The notes: generated by a model not told the origin, from the sequence alone. A DNA stretch of 64,000 nucleotides from UBA4615 sp044368415 (GCA_044368415.1 JBIPLJ010000009.1:1-64000); one strand, 5' to 3'. Positions 1 to 10,399 are shown, numbered from the stretch's first letter. Numbers and translations: made by a program.

Positions 1-327
1 GTTCACGACGCGGCCAATCAGCTCGGGGCCGACCGGCACCGAGAGGATCTTGCCGGTCGCCTTGACGACGTCGCCCTCGGTGATGTGCGTGTACTCGCCC
101 AGCACCACGGCGCCGACCGAGTCGCGCTCGAGGTTCAGCGCCAGGCCGATGGTGTTGCCCGGGAATTCGATCATCTCGCCCTGCATCACGCCGGACAGGC
201 CGTGGATGCGGCAGATGCCGTCGGTGACGGAGACAACCGTGCCCTGGTTGCGGGTATCGGCCGCGATGCCCAGGTTCTGGATCTTGGTCTTCAGCAGTTC
301 GCTGATTTCGGCGGGATTGAGCTGCAT
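1..327 (-). CDS. atpA: F0F1 ATP synthase subunit alpha, N-terminal part
   Basis: N-terminal 109 residues of the alpha subunit of the F1 head; the rest runs off the left edge. It opens MQLNPAEISELLKTKI and carries the beta-barrel domain with the typical stretches GTVVSVTDGI, GLSGVMQGEM and GLALNLERD. The start is supported by GGAAGGAA just upstream on the minus strand. It is the last visible cistron of the atp operon, 28 bp after atpH. The nucleotide-binding domain lies outside the window. Identification is certain; only completeness is limited. Confidence 0.97.
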   Translation of the reverse strand, partial: MQLNPAEISELLKTKIQNLGIAADTRNQGTVVSVTDGICRIHGLSGVMQGEMIEFPGNTIGLALNLERDSVGAVVLGEYTHITEGDVVKATGKILSVPVGPELIGRVVN

Positions 328-355
328 GGGTTCGTTCCTTCCTGTTTCGTCGCGC

Positions 356-889
356 TCAGTTCATGAGCGCGTCAGCGAGCTGCGCGAGCTTGCCGCGGAC
401 CGAGGCGTCCATCACCTCATCTCCGATGCGGATCGAGATGCCGCCGATCAGATCGGCGTCGACGCGGACCGTGACCTTGACCTTGCGGCTGTACTTGGCT
501 TCCAGCGTGGCGACCACGTCGGCAGCCTGCTGTTCGGACAGCGGGTAGGCCGAGGTGACCTGTGCATCGAGGACACCCTCGTGACAGTTGCGCAGTGCCT
601 CGAAGATCGACCCGATCTCCGGGAGCACCTCGAGGCGCTCGTTGCTGGCGAGGACGGACACGAAGTTCATCTGCTCGCGCGACAAGGTGCCTGCGACGTC
701 GGAGACCAGCGTGGCGACCTGCGCGTCAGTGACCCCGGGGTTGCCGATCAGGCCGTGCGCGCCTTCGCTGCGCACCACCGCCGACAGGCGCCCGAGCGCG
801 TCGGACCACTGCGGCAGCGCGTTGGCCTCGCGGGCCAGCTTGAAGGCGGCCTCGGCATACGGCCGGGCGATGGTGAGCGATTCAGCCAT
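356..889 (-). CDS. atpH: F0F1 ATP synthase subunit delta
   Basis: 177 residues, the usual length for the delta (OSCP-like) subunit that joins the peripheral stalk (subunit b) to the top of the alpha3beta3 head. It starts MAESLTIARPYAEAAFKLA, the family N-terminal signature, and has the conserved C-terminal segment with DADLIGGISIRIGDEVMDAS. It lies 15 bp after atpF and 28 bp before atpA in the same operon. No anomaly is visible. Confidence 0.97.
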   Translation of the reverse strand: MAESLTIARPYAEAAFKLAREANALPQWSDALGRLSAVVRSEGAHGLIGNPGVTDAQVATLVSDVAGTLSREQMNFVSVLASNERLEVLPEIGSIFEALRNCHEGVLDAQVTSAYPLSEQQAADVVATLEAKYSRKVKVTVRVDADLIGGISIRIGDEVMDASVRGKLAQLADALMN

Positions 890-904
890 GATGTGCGTCG
901 GCCC

Positions 905-1378
905 TCAGCGCAGCTCGGCCTTCAGGCCGGTGAGCAGCTCGGCGTGCCGGGACGCGTCGATCTCGCGCTTGAGGATGCGCTCGGCGCCGGCGACCGCCAG
1001 CGTGGCGACCTGCTCGCGGAGCTGGTCCTTGGCGCGCTGGGCAGCCAGGGCGGCCTCGTCTTCGGCGGCCTTGCGGGCCTCGGTGACGATGCGTGCGCCT
1101 TCGGTTCGGGCTTCCTCGATCAACGAAGCAGCGTGCTTCTCGCCGGAGGCACGGACCTCGGCAGCGCTTGCACGGGCCTGGTTGATCTCGGCCTGTACGC
1201 GTTTCTCTGCGGCGGCGAGATCGGTCTTCGCCTTGTCGGCGGCGGCCAGACCGTCGGCGATGCGCTTGCTGCGCTCGTCGAGTGCCTTGACGATCGGCGG
1301 CCACACGAACTTCGCCGTGAAGACCCAGAGCGCCAGGAACACGACGATCTGGACGAATAGCGTCGCGTTGATGTTCAC
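905..1378 (-). CDS. atpF: F0F1 ATP synthase subunit b
   Basis: 157 residues. An N-terminal membrane helix (about residues 5-25, MNINATLFVQIVVFLALW onward) is followed by a long charged, Ala-rich helix that forms the peripheral-stalk dimer. The post-membrane segment FVWPPIVKALDERSKRIADGL is the family signature. A shadow frame on the same strand is also open, which is normal at this GC content. Operon neighbours are atpE upstream (71 bp gap) and atpH downstream. Confidence 0.97.
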   Translation of the reverse strand: MNINATLFVQIVVFLALWVFTAKFVWPPIVKALDERSKRIADGLAAADKAKTDLAAAEKRVQAEINQARASAAEVRASGEKHAASLIEEARTEGARIVTEARKAAEDEAALAAQRAKDQLREQVATLAVAGAERILKREIDASRHAELLTGLKAELR

Positions 1379-1449
1379 GACCGATTTCCTATGAAGGGTT
1401 CCACGGTGGTCGGCACGATGCCGAGCCGATCGCTGAGTTCAGCCCTGGA

Positions 1450-1689
1450 TCACTGGAAGGGATTGGCGAACGCGAACATCATCGCGATACCAACGCCGAT
1501 CAGGAACGCAGCGTCGATCAGGCCGGCCAGCAGGAACATCTTGGTCTGCAGCTTGTCCATCAGCTCGGGCTGACGGGCGGCTGCCTCGAGATACTTGCCG
1601 CCCATCATGGCGATCCCGATACAGGCGCCCAGTGCGCCGAGGCCGATGATCATGCCGGCGGCGATCGCGACGAATGCAACGTTGGTCAT
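1450..1689 (-). CDS. atpE: F0F1 ATP synthase subunit c
   Basis: 79-residue proteolipid forming the rotor ring. Two membrane helices are joined by the polar loop with RQP (residues 39-41). The ion-binding carboxylate is Asp59 in LLAGLIDAAFLIG. The residues around it look proton-type: I see no Na+-coordinating pattern, though this is inference. The start ATG is preceded by AAGGAGTCGTC, a strong ribosome binding site, as expected for the most abundant subunit. Confidence 0.98.
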   Translation of the reverse strand: MTNVAFVAIAAGMIIGLGALGACIGIAMMGGKYLEAAARQPELMDKLQTKMFLLAGLIDAAFLIGVGIAMMFAFANPFQ

Positions 1690-1768
1690 GACGACTCCTT
1701 GTGGTTGACCGTGGTCTTGCTTGACCGATTGGGGGGTGGTGCTGGGGTCTTCGAAAACGAAGCGGGAA

Positions 1769-2614
1769 TCAATGGTGCTCGTGCGCCTGGCCGATATAGA
1801 CCAGGGTGAGCATCATGAAGATGAACGCCTGGAGCGCGATGATCAGGATGTGGAAGATCGCCCAGCCCAGGCCGGCGGCGAAATGCATGCCGGCACCCCA
1901 CCACGTGGCGGTACCGCCGAGGAGCGCGATCAGCATGAACACCAATTCGCCCGCGAACATGTTTCCGAACAACCGCATGCCGAGCGATACGGTCTTGGCC
2001 GCGTACTCGATCAGTTGCAACAGGAAGTTGAACGGCGCGAGAAGGATGCTGCTGCCGAACGGGGCGGAGAACAGTTCATGCACGAAGCCGCCCGCACCCT
2101 TGATCTTGATGCCGTAGTAGATCGACGCGCCCAGCACGACCAGCGACATGGCGAGCGTGGCGTTCAAGTCCGCCGTCGGCACGACACGCATGTAGGCGTG
2201 ATGCGGGTCACGACCGGTGGCGCCGAAGTAGAGCTCCCAGAGTTTCGGGATCAGATCGACCGGGAGCAGGTCCATCGCGTTCATGAGGAAGATCCACACG
2301 AACGACACCAGCGCCAACGGGGCGATGTAGGCGAGATCGCCCTTGACGATGGAGCGCGATTGTTCGTGAACGAACTCGACGAGGGATTCGATCGCCCCGA
2401 CGAACCGCCCCGGAACACCGGAGGTGACCGAGCGCGACGCGGCGTACATCAGCCCCGCACCCAGCAGGCCCATCGCGATCGACCAGAACACCGTGTCGAC
2501 ATTGATGATCGAGAAGTCGACCACCTTCCCTTGAACTTGCCCGGACGAATTGAAATGCGCCAGGTGATGAACAATGTATTCAGAGGCTGTCGGTGCGTGG
2601 GCGGCGTCGGCCAT
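1769..2614 (-). CDS. atpB: F0F1 ATP synthase subunit a
   Basis: 281-residue membrane stator subunit that forms the proton half-channels against the c ring. The essential arginine sits in SLGMRLFGNMFAGEL. Several membrane helices are clear, for example IAPLALVSFVWIFLMNAMDLLP and GWAIFHILIIALQAFIFMML. Length is usual for betaproteobacteria. It follows atpI by 29 bp and precedes atpE by 79 bp. Confidence 0.97.
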   Translation of the reverse strand: MADAAHAPTASEYIVHHLAHFNSSGQVQGKVVDFSIINVDTVFWSIAMGLLGAGLMYAASRSVTSGVPGRFVGAIESLVEFVHEQSRSIVKGDLAYIAPLALVSFVWIFLMNAMDLLPVDLIPKLWELYFGATGRDPHHAYMRVVPTADLNATLAMSLVVLGASIYYGIKIKGAGGFVHELFSAPFGSSILLAPFNFLLQLIEYAAKTVSLGMRLFGNMFAGELVFMLIALLGGTATWWGAGMHFAAGLGWAIFHILIIALQAFIFMMLTLVYIGQAHEHH

Positions 2615-2643
2615 GGCATCAAGATGTCGCGAGGACAGTCAGT

Positions 2644-3099
2644 TCATCGTCGTCTACGGCCCGCCACCGCGTCGTCCGGCACCCCGTCCCCCGGGGCCCC
2701 TTCCGTCTGGCTCGGCCCCGACACGTCGTGCTGAACGAGCAGCGCGAAGAGCGGAGCCTGCAAGGCGGCAATCAACCCGATGAGCAGCGGCAACCAGCGT
2801 ACCGACTCGATCGAGCGCTCGACCCCAGCCAGCAGGGCGATCGTCAGACCGATCTTGGCGAACTCACCGAGGAAGAAGACTGCGGGATAAGACTCCGCAG
2901 CCCGACCCCGCTGACTCGCCAGTCGCAACGCAAACAGACCGTTCGGAATGATTGCCACCGCGCCGCCGAGCAACAGGAACTTGGCGCTCGTCCAGCCAAA
3001 CAGGACGCTGGCGACAAGAGCCAGCACTGCGACTGTGGCGACTTGCAGACCGACCGCGATGAACATTACTGAAATCGCGACCAGACGTGCGGCGGGCAA
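2644..3099 (-). CDS. atpI: ATP synthase subunit I (c-ring assembly factor)
   Basis: Small membrane protein at the head of the atp operon, with about four hydrophobic segments. The pattern GGAVAIIPNGLFALRL and FFLGEFAKIGLTIALL is typical of proteobacterial AtpI, which helps c-ring assembly or Mg2+ supply. The start is uncertain. The longest frame begins with TTG at 3099, only a few bases from the predicted transcription start; the ATG at 3066 would leave a leader of about 35 nt and a 140-residue protein and may be the real start. Neither has a clear Shine-Dalgarno sequence. Confidence 0.88.
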   Translation of the reverse strand: MPAARLVAISVMFIAVGLQVATVAVLALVASVLFGWTSAKFLLLGGAVAIIPNGLFALRLASQRGRAAESYPAVFFLGEFAKIGLTIALLAGVERSIESVRWLPLLIGLIAALQAPLFALLVQHDVSGPSQTEGAPGDGVPDDAVAGRRRR

Positions 3100-3108
3100 A
3101 GACTGCAG

Positions 3109-3137
3109 ATTATAGGGGAATGGGCCGTCCCGGTCAA
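3109..3137 (-). promoter_or_regulatory. sigma70-type promoter of the atp operon
   Basis: On the minus strand TTGACC (3137-3132) is separated by exactly 17 bp from a perfect TATAAT (3114-3109). It points into atpI, so transcription should begin near 3101-3102. This is the best consensus promoter I found in the window and fits a highly expressed operon. Confidence 0.82.
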
Positions 3138-3341
3138 AGAATGCGAGGCGTCGTGACGCATCGCACCATCTCCGCGGACGGGCCTGTGATGCCGGGATCG
3201 GGATTTCGTCGTACCGATTCGCAGCGCGCTTCGAACGGGGGTCGGGTTCGATGCGGCCCCTGCCGGCAGCAACCGGCCGGCGGCCTTGCGTTTTCGGCGC
3301 CGGGACCGAACAATCGGTCAGTCCAGCCTCGGGAGATTCGG

Positions 3342-4478
3342 ATGCGCAGCGTGTCTCGCAACGGCGGTGTCGCCGAGTCTTGCCCGGCGGCGCAGGCCGG
3401 CGCGGCGTCCGAGCCGGCGTCCGTGCCGACGGTGTCCCGGCGGCGGGTCTCGGCGGGCCTGGCGGCGGGGGTGGCAGCGGCCTTCGCGGCCGGGGCGCTG
3501 CCCGGGGCCGCGTGGGCGCAGCAGGCCCGGCCGCCCGCGCGTCCGCGCACGCCCTCTCCCGGTGTCGGTGACCTGACCCGCTTCAACGAGTCGATCGTGC
3601 GCCTCGACGCCAAGGTGCCCGAAGACGCAACCTCTGCGCAGAGCCTGGGCGCCGATCGGGTCGGCACTGGGATCATCCTCGACGAGCGCACGGTCCTCAC
3701 CATCGGCTACCTCACGCTCGAGGCAGACGCGGTGATGGTCACCACCGCCTCCGGCAAGCGAATCCCCGCCTCGGTCGCCGGCTACGACCACAAGACCGGC
3801 TTCGGACTGGTGCGCACGGTGCTTCCGGTGGACGGCCGGCCGATGGCGCTCGGCGACTCCGACCGGGTGCAGGAGAAGCAGCGTGTGCTCACGCTCGGCC
3901 ACGGCGAGCCCGAGGCCACCGAGATCGTCGTGCTGTCGCGCAAGACCTTCGCGGCGGGCTGGGAGTATCTGCTGGAGACTGCGATCTTCACGTTCCCGCC
4001 GGTCAACAACTGGAGCGGCGCGGCGCTGATCTCGGTCGACGACGGCCGGCTGATCGGCGTGGGTTCGCTGATCGTCAACGACGCGGCGTCCGGGCAGCAG
4101 GGCGTCCCGGGCAACCTGTGGGTGCCGGTGAATCTGGTCAAGCCGATCATGGCCGACCTGCTCGCCAAGGGGCGGCGCGGCGAAGGCGCGGATCCGTGGC
4201 TGGGCGTGACCACCGAGAGCGTGCGCGGCAACCTGATGGTGGTGCGCGTCACCCGCAACGGGCCGGCCGAATCTGCCGGCGTGACACCCGGTGACATCAT
4301 CGTCGGCGTGGCCGGCGAGAAGGTCACCGACCAGGCGGAGTTCTACCGCAAAGTGTGGAAGGTCGGCCCGGCCGGGGCGACGATTCCACTGAAGCTCTTC
4401 AAGGACGGCGACGTCCGCGACCTGTCGGTCAAGTCGATTGACCGCGCGGACTTCCTCAGGAAGGCCACCGGGATCTGA
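3342..4478 (+). CDS. Exported S1C (DegP/HtrA-like) protein with PDZ domain, probable pseudoprotease
   Basis: 378 residues from ATG 3342, preceded by GGGAGA. The N-terminus has a twin-arginine-like motif (VSRRRVSAGLAAG, residues 31-43), a hydrophobic stretch and an AWA cleavage site near residue 59, so Tat export is likely. A trypsin-like domain (about 75-260) is followed by one PDZ domain (about 275-365). Compared with the family, the catalytic His position reads TIGYLT (Tyr123) and the Asp position reads HKTGFGL (Gly153), while a Ser remains in NNWSGAAL (Ser225). I infer loss of proteolysis with retention of a binding role. An upstream in-frame start at 3087 would put the signal deep inside the protein and is unlikely. 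Confidence 0.85.
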   Translation: MRSVSRNGGVAESCPAAQAGAASEPASVPTVSRRRVSAGLAAGVAAAFAAGALPGAAWAQQARPPARPRTPSPGVGDLTRFNESIVRLDAKVPEDATSAQSLGADRVGTGIILDERTVLTIGYLTLEADAVMVTTASGKRIPASVAGYDHKTGFGLVRTVLPVDGRPMALGDSDRVQEKQRVLTLGHGEPEATEIVVLSRKTFAAGWEYLLETAIFTFPPVNNWSGAALISVDDGRLIGVGSLIVNDAASGQQGVPGNLWVPVNLVKPIMADLLAKGRRGEGADPWLGVTTESVRGNLMVVRVTRNGPAESAGVTPGDIIVGVAGEKVTDQAEFYRKVWKVGPAGATIPLKLFKDGDVRDLSVKSIDRADFLRKATGI

Positions 4479-4589
4479 GGGGTGCTGCGCGCGGTCTGGG
4501 TCGCCCAGGCCGCTGCGCCGAGACTCGCCGGTCGCTGCGCGGGGCTCGCCCTGCCCTCGCCCCCTGTGTGCTTGTGCACGCTGTACCGT

Positions 4590-5519
4590 TCAGTCGCCCA
4601 GCGCGTCGGTGTCCAGCCCAAGGGCGGCGCGCAGCCCCTCGAACTGCTCGACCGAGTCGAAGTGGATCACCAGCCTGCCCTTGCCGCGCGCGTTCGTGTG
4701 CAACTCGACCGGCGCATTCAAGTGGTCGGCGAGCCTCTCCTGCAGGCGGGCGAGGTCGGCATCGACGGTGCGGCGTGGCCGCCCGCCCGTCGCGGTGCCG
4801 GGCATACCCGACGGGTCCGCCGCGGTCTGCACCACCAGCTTCTCGGTGTCGCGCACCGATAGCCGCTTCTCGACGACCCGGTTGGCCGCAAGGATCTGCT
4901 GCGCACGCTCGAGCGCGAGCAGCGCGCGCGCATGGCCCATCTCCAGGTCCCCGGCGAGCAGCATCGTCTGGACCGGCTCGGCCAGGTTCAGCAGGCGCAG
5001 CAGGTTCGAAGTGGCGCTGCGCGAGCGGCCGATCGCCTCGGAGGCCTGCTCATGCGTGTACTGGAACTCGTCGAGTAGCCGGCGGATCGCCTGCGCCTCC
5101 TCGAGCGGGTTCAGGTCCTCGCGCTGGATGTTCTCGATCAGCGCCATCGCCAGCGCGTTCTGGTCACTGACCTCGCGCACCAGCACCGGCACGTCGTCGA
5201 GACCCGCCAACTGGGCCGCCCGAAAGCGGCGCTCGCCGGCGATGATCTCGTAGCGGCCGACGTCGATCGCGCGCACCAGCAGCGGCTGCATCACGCCGTG
5301 GTTCCGGATCGAGGCAGCGAGTTCCTGCAGCGCGGCCTCGTCCATCCGGGTGCGGGGCTGGTAACGGCCGGCCTGCAGCACCGCCAACGGCAGGACGACC
5401 GGCGGCAGCGGCGCGCCCGAAAGGTCGAGTGTCGGCGGCGGACGGTCCGCGCCAAGCAGGTTGTCCAGGCCTCGGCCGAGGCCCTTGAGCTTGCGGGGGG
5501 TGGCGGCGGATGTTGTCAT
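4590..5519 (-). CDS. parB: Chromosome partitioning protein ParB
   Basis: 309 residues from ATG 5519. ParB binds parS, loads and slides as a CTP-dependent clamp, and stimulates ParA. Visible are the N-terminal ParA-contact segment (KLKGLGRGLDNLL, residues 10-22), the CTP-binding motifs GERRFR (95-100) and ENIQRE (129-134), the helix-turn-helix with ASEAIGRSRSATSNLLRLL, and a C-terminal dimerisation region ending in LVIHFDSVEQFEGL. A longer in-frame extension to 5900 runs through parA and is not real. It is the last gene of the mnmG-rsmG-parA-parB run, 23 bp after parA. Confidence 0.97.
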   Translation of the reverse strand: MTTSAATPRKLKGLGRGLDNLLGADRPPPTLDLSGAPLPPVVLPLAVLQAGRYQPRTRMDEAALQELAASIRNHGVMQPLLVRAIDVGRYEIIAGERRFRAAQLAGLDDVPVLVREVSDQNALAMALIENIQREDLNPLEEAQAIRRLLDEFQYTHEQASEAIGRSRSATSNLLRLLNLAEPVQTMLLAGDLEMGHARALLALERAQQILAANRVVEKRLSVRDTEKLVVQTAADPSGMPGTATGGRPRRTVDADLARLQERLADHLNAPVELHTNARGKGRLVIHFDSVEQFEGLRAALGLDTDALGD

Positions 5520-5542
5520 CACAAAGGGGTCCGTGCTGCGGG

Positions 5543-6313
5543 TCAGAGGGTGTCGAGGCGCTCGATCATCTCGGCGCCGAAATCGATGTATGCCTTCGCG
5601 CCCTTGGAGGACGGATCGAAGACGACGCCCGGGACGCCGTGGCTGGGCGCCTCGGCGAGGCGGACGTTGCGCGGGATCACCGAGCGGAAGACCTTGTCGC
5701 CGAAGTGCCGCTCGAGCTGCGCGGAGACCTGCTGCGACAGCATCATCCGCGAATCGAACATCACACGCAGCAGCCCGATCACCTTGAGGTTGGTGTTCAG
5801 GTTGGCATGGACCTTCTTGATCGTGGCGACCAGGTCCGAGAGGCCCTCGAGCGCGTAGTACTCGCACTGCATCGGGATCACCACGCCGTGGGCCGCGCAC
5901 AGGCCGTTCAGAGTGAGCAGCGACAGCGCGGGCGGCGCGTCGATCAGCACGAAGTCGTACTGGTCGTCGACCGCGGCGAGCGCCTCCTTCAGGCGCGTCT
6001 CGCGCTCGTCGAAGTCGACCAGCTCGATCTCGGCGCCGGCGAGCTCGCGGTTGGCGGGGAGCACGTCGTAGCCGCCCGCCTCACTGCGCACGCTCGCCTC
6101 GGTGACGTCCGACAGACCGATCAGCACTTGGTAGACCGTGCGCTCCAAGGTTCGCTTGTCGATGCCGCTGCCCATGGTCGCGTTGCCCTGCGGGTCGAGG
6201 TCGACCAGCAGCACCCGCTTGCCCAGGCGTGCGAGGGCGGCGGCGAGGTTGACCGAGGTGGTGGTCTTGCCGACCCCACCTTTCTGGTTCGCGATGGCGA
6301 AGATCTTGGCCAC
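5543..6313 (-). CDS. parA: Chromosome partitioning ATPase ParA (Soj)
   Basis: 256-residue deviant Walker-type ATPase that moves ParB-parS complexes over the nucleoid. The deviant Walker A is KGGVGKTT (residues 11-18) with the signature lysine. Walker A' is in VLLVDLDPQGNATMG and Walker B in FVLIDAPPALSLLT. Length and the absence of an N-terminal HTH mark it as the chromosomal type rather than a plasmid ParA. Gaps of 23 bp on each side place it in one operon with rsmG and parB. Confidence 0.98.
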   Translation of the reverse strand: MAKIFAIANQKGGVGKTTTSVNLAAALARLGKRVLLVDLDPQGNATMGSGIDKRTLERTVYQVLIGLSDVTEASVRSEAGGYDVLPANRELAGAEIELVDFDERETRLKEALAAVDDQYDFVLIDAPPALSLLTLNGLCAAHGVVIPMQCEYYALEGLSDLVATIKKVHANLNTNLKVIGLLRVMFDSRMMLSQQVSAQLERHFGDKVFRSVIPRNVRLAEAPSHGVPGVVFDPSSKGAKAYIDFGAEMIERLDTL

Positions 6314-6336
6314 GGGTGGGCGGCTCCGGGAAGAAA

Positions 6337-7018
6337 TCAGGCCGGCCGGGCGGCCGTCGGGCCACGTCGGATCAGCACGAGGTGACGCTCGGCGTCGAGG
6401 AAGGGAACGCGGATCGGCTCGATGCCGGCGGTGCAGTCGACGGGCAGCGCCTCGAGCTCATCGGCGATCTCGCGCCGCTGACCCTTCATCGCGGCCAGCA
6501 GGGTATCGGGTCCGGTCAGGCCGGCGGCGGCGTCGACGAAGTCCACCAGCGTGGCGAAGGCACGGCACAGGACCAGGTCGACGGTCCGGCCCAGCGTCTC
6601 GGCGCGAGCCGTGACGACCTCGACGTTGGTCAGTGCAAGCTCTGCGCATACCTGGCGTTGAAAGGCCGTCTTCTTACCGACTGGCTCGATGGATACCACT
6701 AGCGTGGCAGGATGCAGGATCGCGATCACCAGACCCGGCAGGCCGGCGCCCGAGCCGATGTCGGCGAGGGTCGCGCGGTCCAGGTCCAGGCGCTTACGCA
6801 AGGCCGGCACGATCGCCAGCGAGTCCAGCAGATGCTGGACGAGCATCTGGGCCGGGTCGCGGACCGAGGTCAGGTTGTAGACCGAGTTCCACTTGCGCAG
6901 CAGCACGAGGTAGTCGAGCAGCCGGCGCAGCGTTGCCTCATCCAGCGACAGGCCGAGCTCGGCCGAGCCCTGCGCGAGCAAGGCCGGCAAGTCGACCTTA
7001 CCGCCCGACAGGCGACGG

Positions 7019-7029
<11 letters not shown>
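6337..7029 (-). CDS. rsmG: 16S rRNA (guanine527-N7)-methyltransferase RsmG
   Basis: 230 residues. RsmG (GidB) makes m7G527 in 16S rRNA using S-adenosylmethionine; its loss gives low-level streptomycin resistance. The SAM-binding motif is ADIGSGAGLPGLVIAI, and the segment RKWNSVYNLTSVRDPAQMLVQHLLDSLAI is typical of the family. Its start overlaps the end of mnmG by 11 bp, which indicates translational coupling. Confidence 0.96.
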
Positions 7030-8914
<1,885 letters not shown>

Positions 8915-8948
8915 GGCGATACAACGACGCTTAAGCCGAACGGGACGC

Positions 8949-8977
8949 GATTATAGGCGCGGTTTCACGTGAAACAT
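8949..8977 (-). promoter_or_regulatory. Probable promoter of mnmG-rsmG-parA-parB
   Basis: A perfect TATAAT is present on the minus strand at 8954-8949, 35 bp before the mnmG ATG. The -35 region at the correct distance is weak (GATGTT, 17 bp away) and overlaps the parS match at 8960-8975. The coincidence suggests that ParB bound at parS could shut off or modulate this promoter. The -10 is seen; the regulation is inferred. Confidence 0.6.
8960..8975. promoter_or_regulatory. parS site 1 (15 of 16 consensus positions)
   Basis: The sequence GGTTTCACGTGAAACA matches the universal parS consensus TGTTNCACGTGAAACA except for its first base. It lies between the -10 and -35 regions of the mnmG-parAB promoter, 46 bp upstream of the mnmG start. 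Confidence 0.85.
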
Positions 8978-9442
8978 CAGGCCGAAGGGCGTAGGCAGTC
9001 CGGACAGGCCGAGGGTCTTGTGTGATGGGGGTCGCGACGCCTGCATCTCGGGTGGGAGGCTGAACGCGTTTCGCAGGCGGCGGTGGAGGCCAATGCTCCG
9101 CAGGGGTACGACCGGCGCCGCATAGGCTGCGGCCCTGCTTCAGCGGTTCAGGCCGGTCCGGGTAAACATCCGCGGTGACGCCGTTGCTTTGGCCGGACGC
9201 GGATGCACAAACGGCCAGCATGGCCGCCGTTCGATTCGGCGAAGCCTGTACTGGGTGAGCTCGCTGTTTCGGCTTGGAGGTGAACGGCCTCGCGGCAACC
9301 GACAGAGATCGCAGAACATCGTTGCGCTCATCACGCTTCAGCTGCCCGAGCCGACGCAGCGCGCTGACTCTCACTTGAAGGCCCGACGGTCGAACAATGC
9401 ACTGGGTCCCGCAGAACGCCATGGACATGAAGCAGGGATTGA

Positions 9443-9539
9443 GGCCTGACGACACCGCGCCTGCGCACCGCCGCCCATCGCGACGCCGTCGATCGCGGCT
9501 GCGTAGCGATTGGGGGCCTGGCGACACCTCGCCTGCGCA
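9443..9539. repeat. Imperfect direct repeat, two 25-bp units 72 bp apart
   Basis: Units 9443-9467 and 9515-9539 differ at only two of 25 positions (shared core CGACACC followed by CGCCTGCGCA). They lie in the gene-free zone between mnmG and parS site 2. Function unknown; the spacing would allow binding of one protein to two sites, but this is speculation. Confidence 0.6.
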
Positions 9540-10071
9540 AGCATGCGCTGGCTCACATCCATTCGTCGCGCTCCTTGCAGCGCTTAGTCCAGAGGGAGCC
9601 AGGCGATTCCTTCTGGAGCTGCGCACGGACCCCTCGCCCATCGAACGTCTAGGCACGACGGGACGCGAGGCCACGCAGGGCAGATCGCCCGAGTGCAGCC
9701 CATCGTGCGGGAAATGTCGCACGAGGGGCGCGACGACGCCGCGCGGCAACCTTCATTCGTTGGGCATGGCACAGGACCGCGCCCGTCGATGGCGAGCCGG
9801 GAGGCCCGAAGGCTGGGGTCGGGGCCGGAGATCCGCCGAGTCGAGGCCCGAGGCATATCCGGCACCGCAGAAGTCGAGGCACCCCTCAACTCCCGGACGA
9901 CCCGAACCGAGGCCCCGAACCGGCCCCTTCGCTCGGCTGCCGGTCCGTTCACGAATGGATCAGCCTGGTCCGACAGAGTGGAGGCCACTCGGCTATCCCA
10001 GAGCGCTGGACGTTGCCCAGCCCGTAGCGCCGCGTTGCCGGCCCTCGCCCGAGTGAGGCCTTCGAGTCCGA

Positions 10072-10087
10072 TGTTTCACGTGAAACA
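10072..10087. promoter_or_regulatory. parS site 2 (perfect)
   Basis: TGTTTCACGTGAAACA is a perfect match to the ParB-binding consensus. It is embedded in a larger perfect palindrome of 24 bp (10068-10091), longer than needed for ParB. Located 1.16 kb upstream of mnmG. Confidence 0.95.
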
Positions 10088-10367
10088 TCGGCGTCGGACA
10101 GCCAGCCCACAGGCTCACGGCGCCGCATGCAGCCGACGGGCAAGCGCCGGGGTCGCGGCCGGCGACCGATCTGACGGGGGTTGGACAGTGCACAGGCACC
10201 GCCCCACCCACTCCCATTCACTTCCCTCAAACGGCCGCGGCGCGCTCCCGACTCCGACGCGCACACCCTGCACGCATCATCAGCAGGTCAGTTGACGCGA
10301 ACAGAGTTCGGCACGACCAACCGACACCCGTCCCCTCCCCCGCCGTCACCTCACTCACTGACCGCGC

Positions 10368-10383
10368 TGTTCCACGTGAAACA
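10368..10383. promoter_or_regulatory. parS site 3 (perfect to the degenerate consensus)
   Basis: TGTTCCACGTGAAACA fits TGTTNCACGTGAAACA at every defined position. It lies 296 bp from site 2, at the border of the decayed GMC oxidoreductase gene. Three sites within 1.4 kb and next to parAB is the usual arrangement of an origin-proximal parS cluster. Confidence 0.94.
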
Positions 10384-10399
10384 TCACGCGCGTCCGCGA

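Larger units (their letters stand above)
8976..10399. other. Long gene-free stretch with two further parS sites
   Basis: About 1.4 kb in which I find no credible gene on either strand: the open frames here are GC-driven, have no family-like sequence and no ribosome binding sites. It holds parS sites 2 and 3, an imperfect 25-bp direct repeat, and a small inverted repeat (CATCCGCG 9167-9174 with CGCGGATG 9198-9205). I looked for DnaA boxes of the TTATCCACA type and saw none, so I do not call it oriC; a centromere-like ParB-loading zone is the best description. Confidence 0.6.

Noticed and set aside
10061..10095. Possible tRNA T-arm (TTCGAGTCC)
   Set aside because: The bases belong to the parS palindrome flank; no cloverleaf can be drawn around them.
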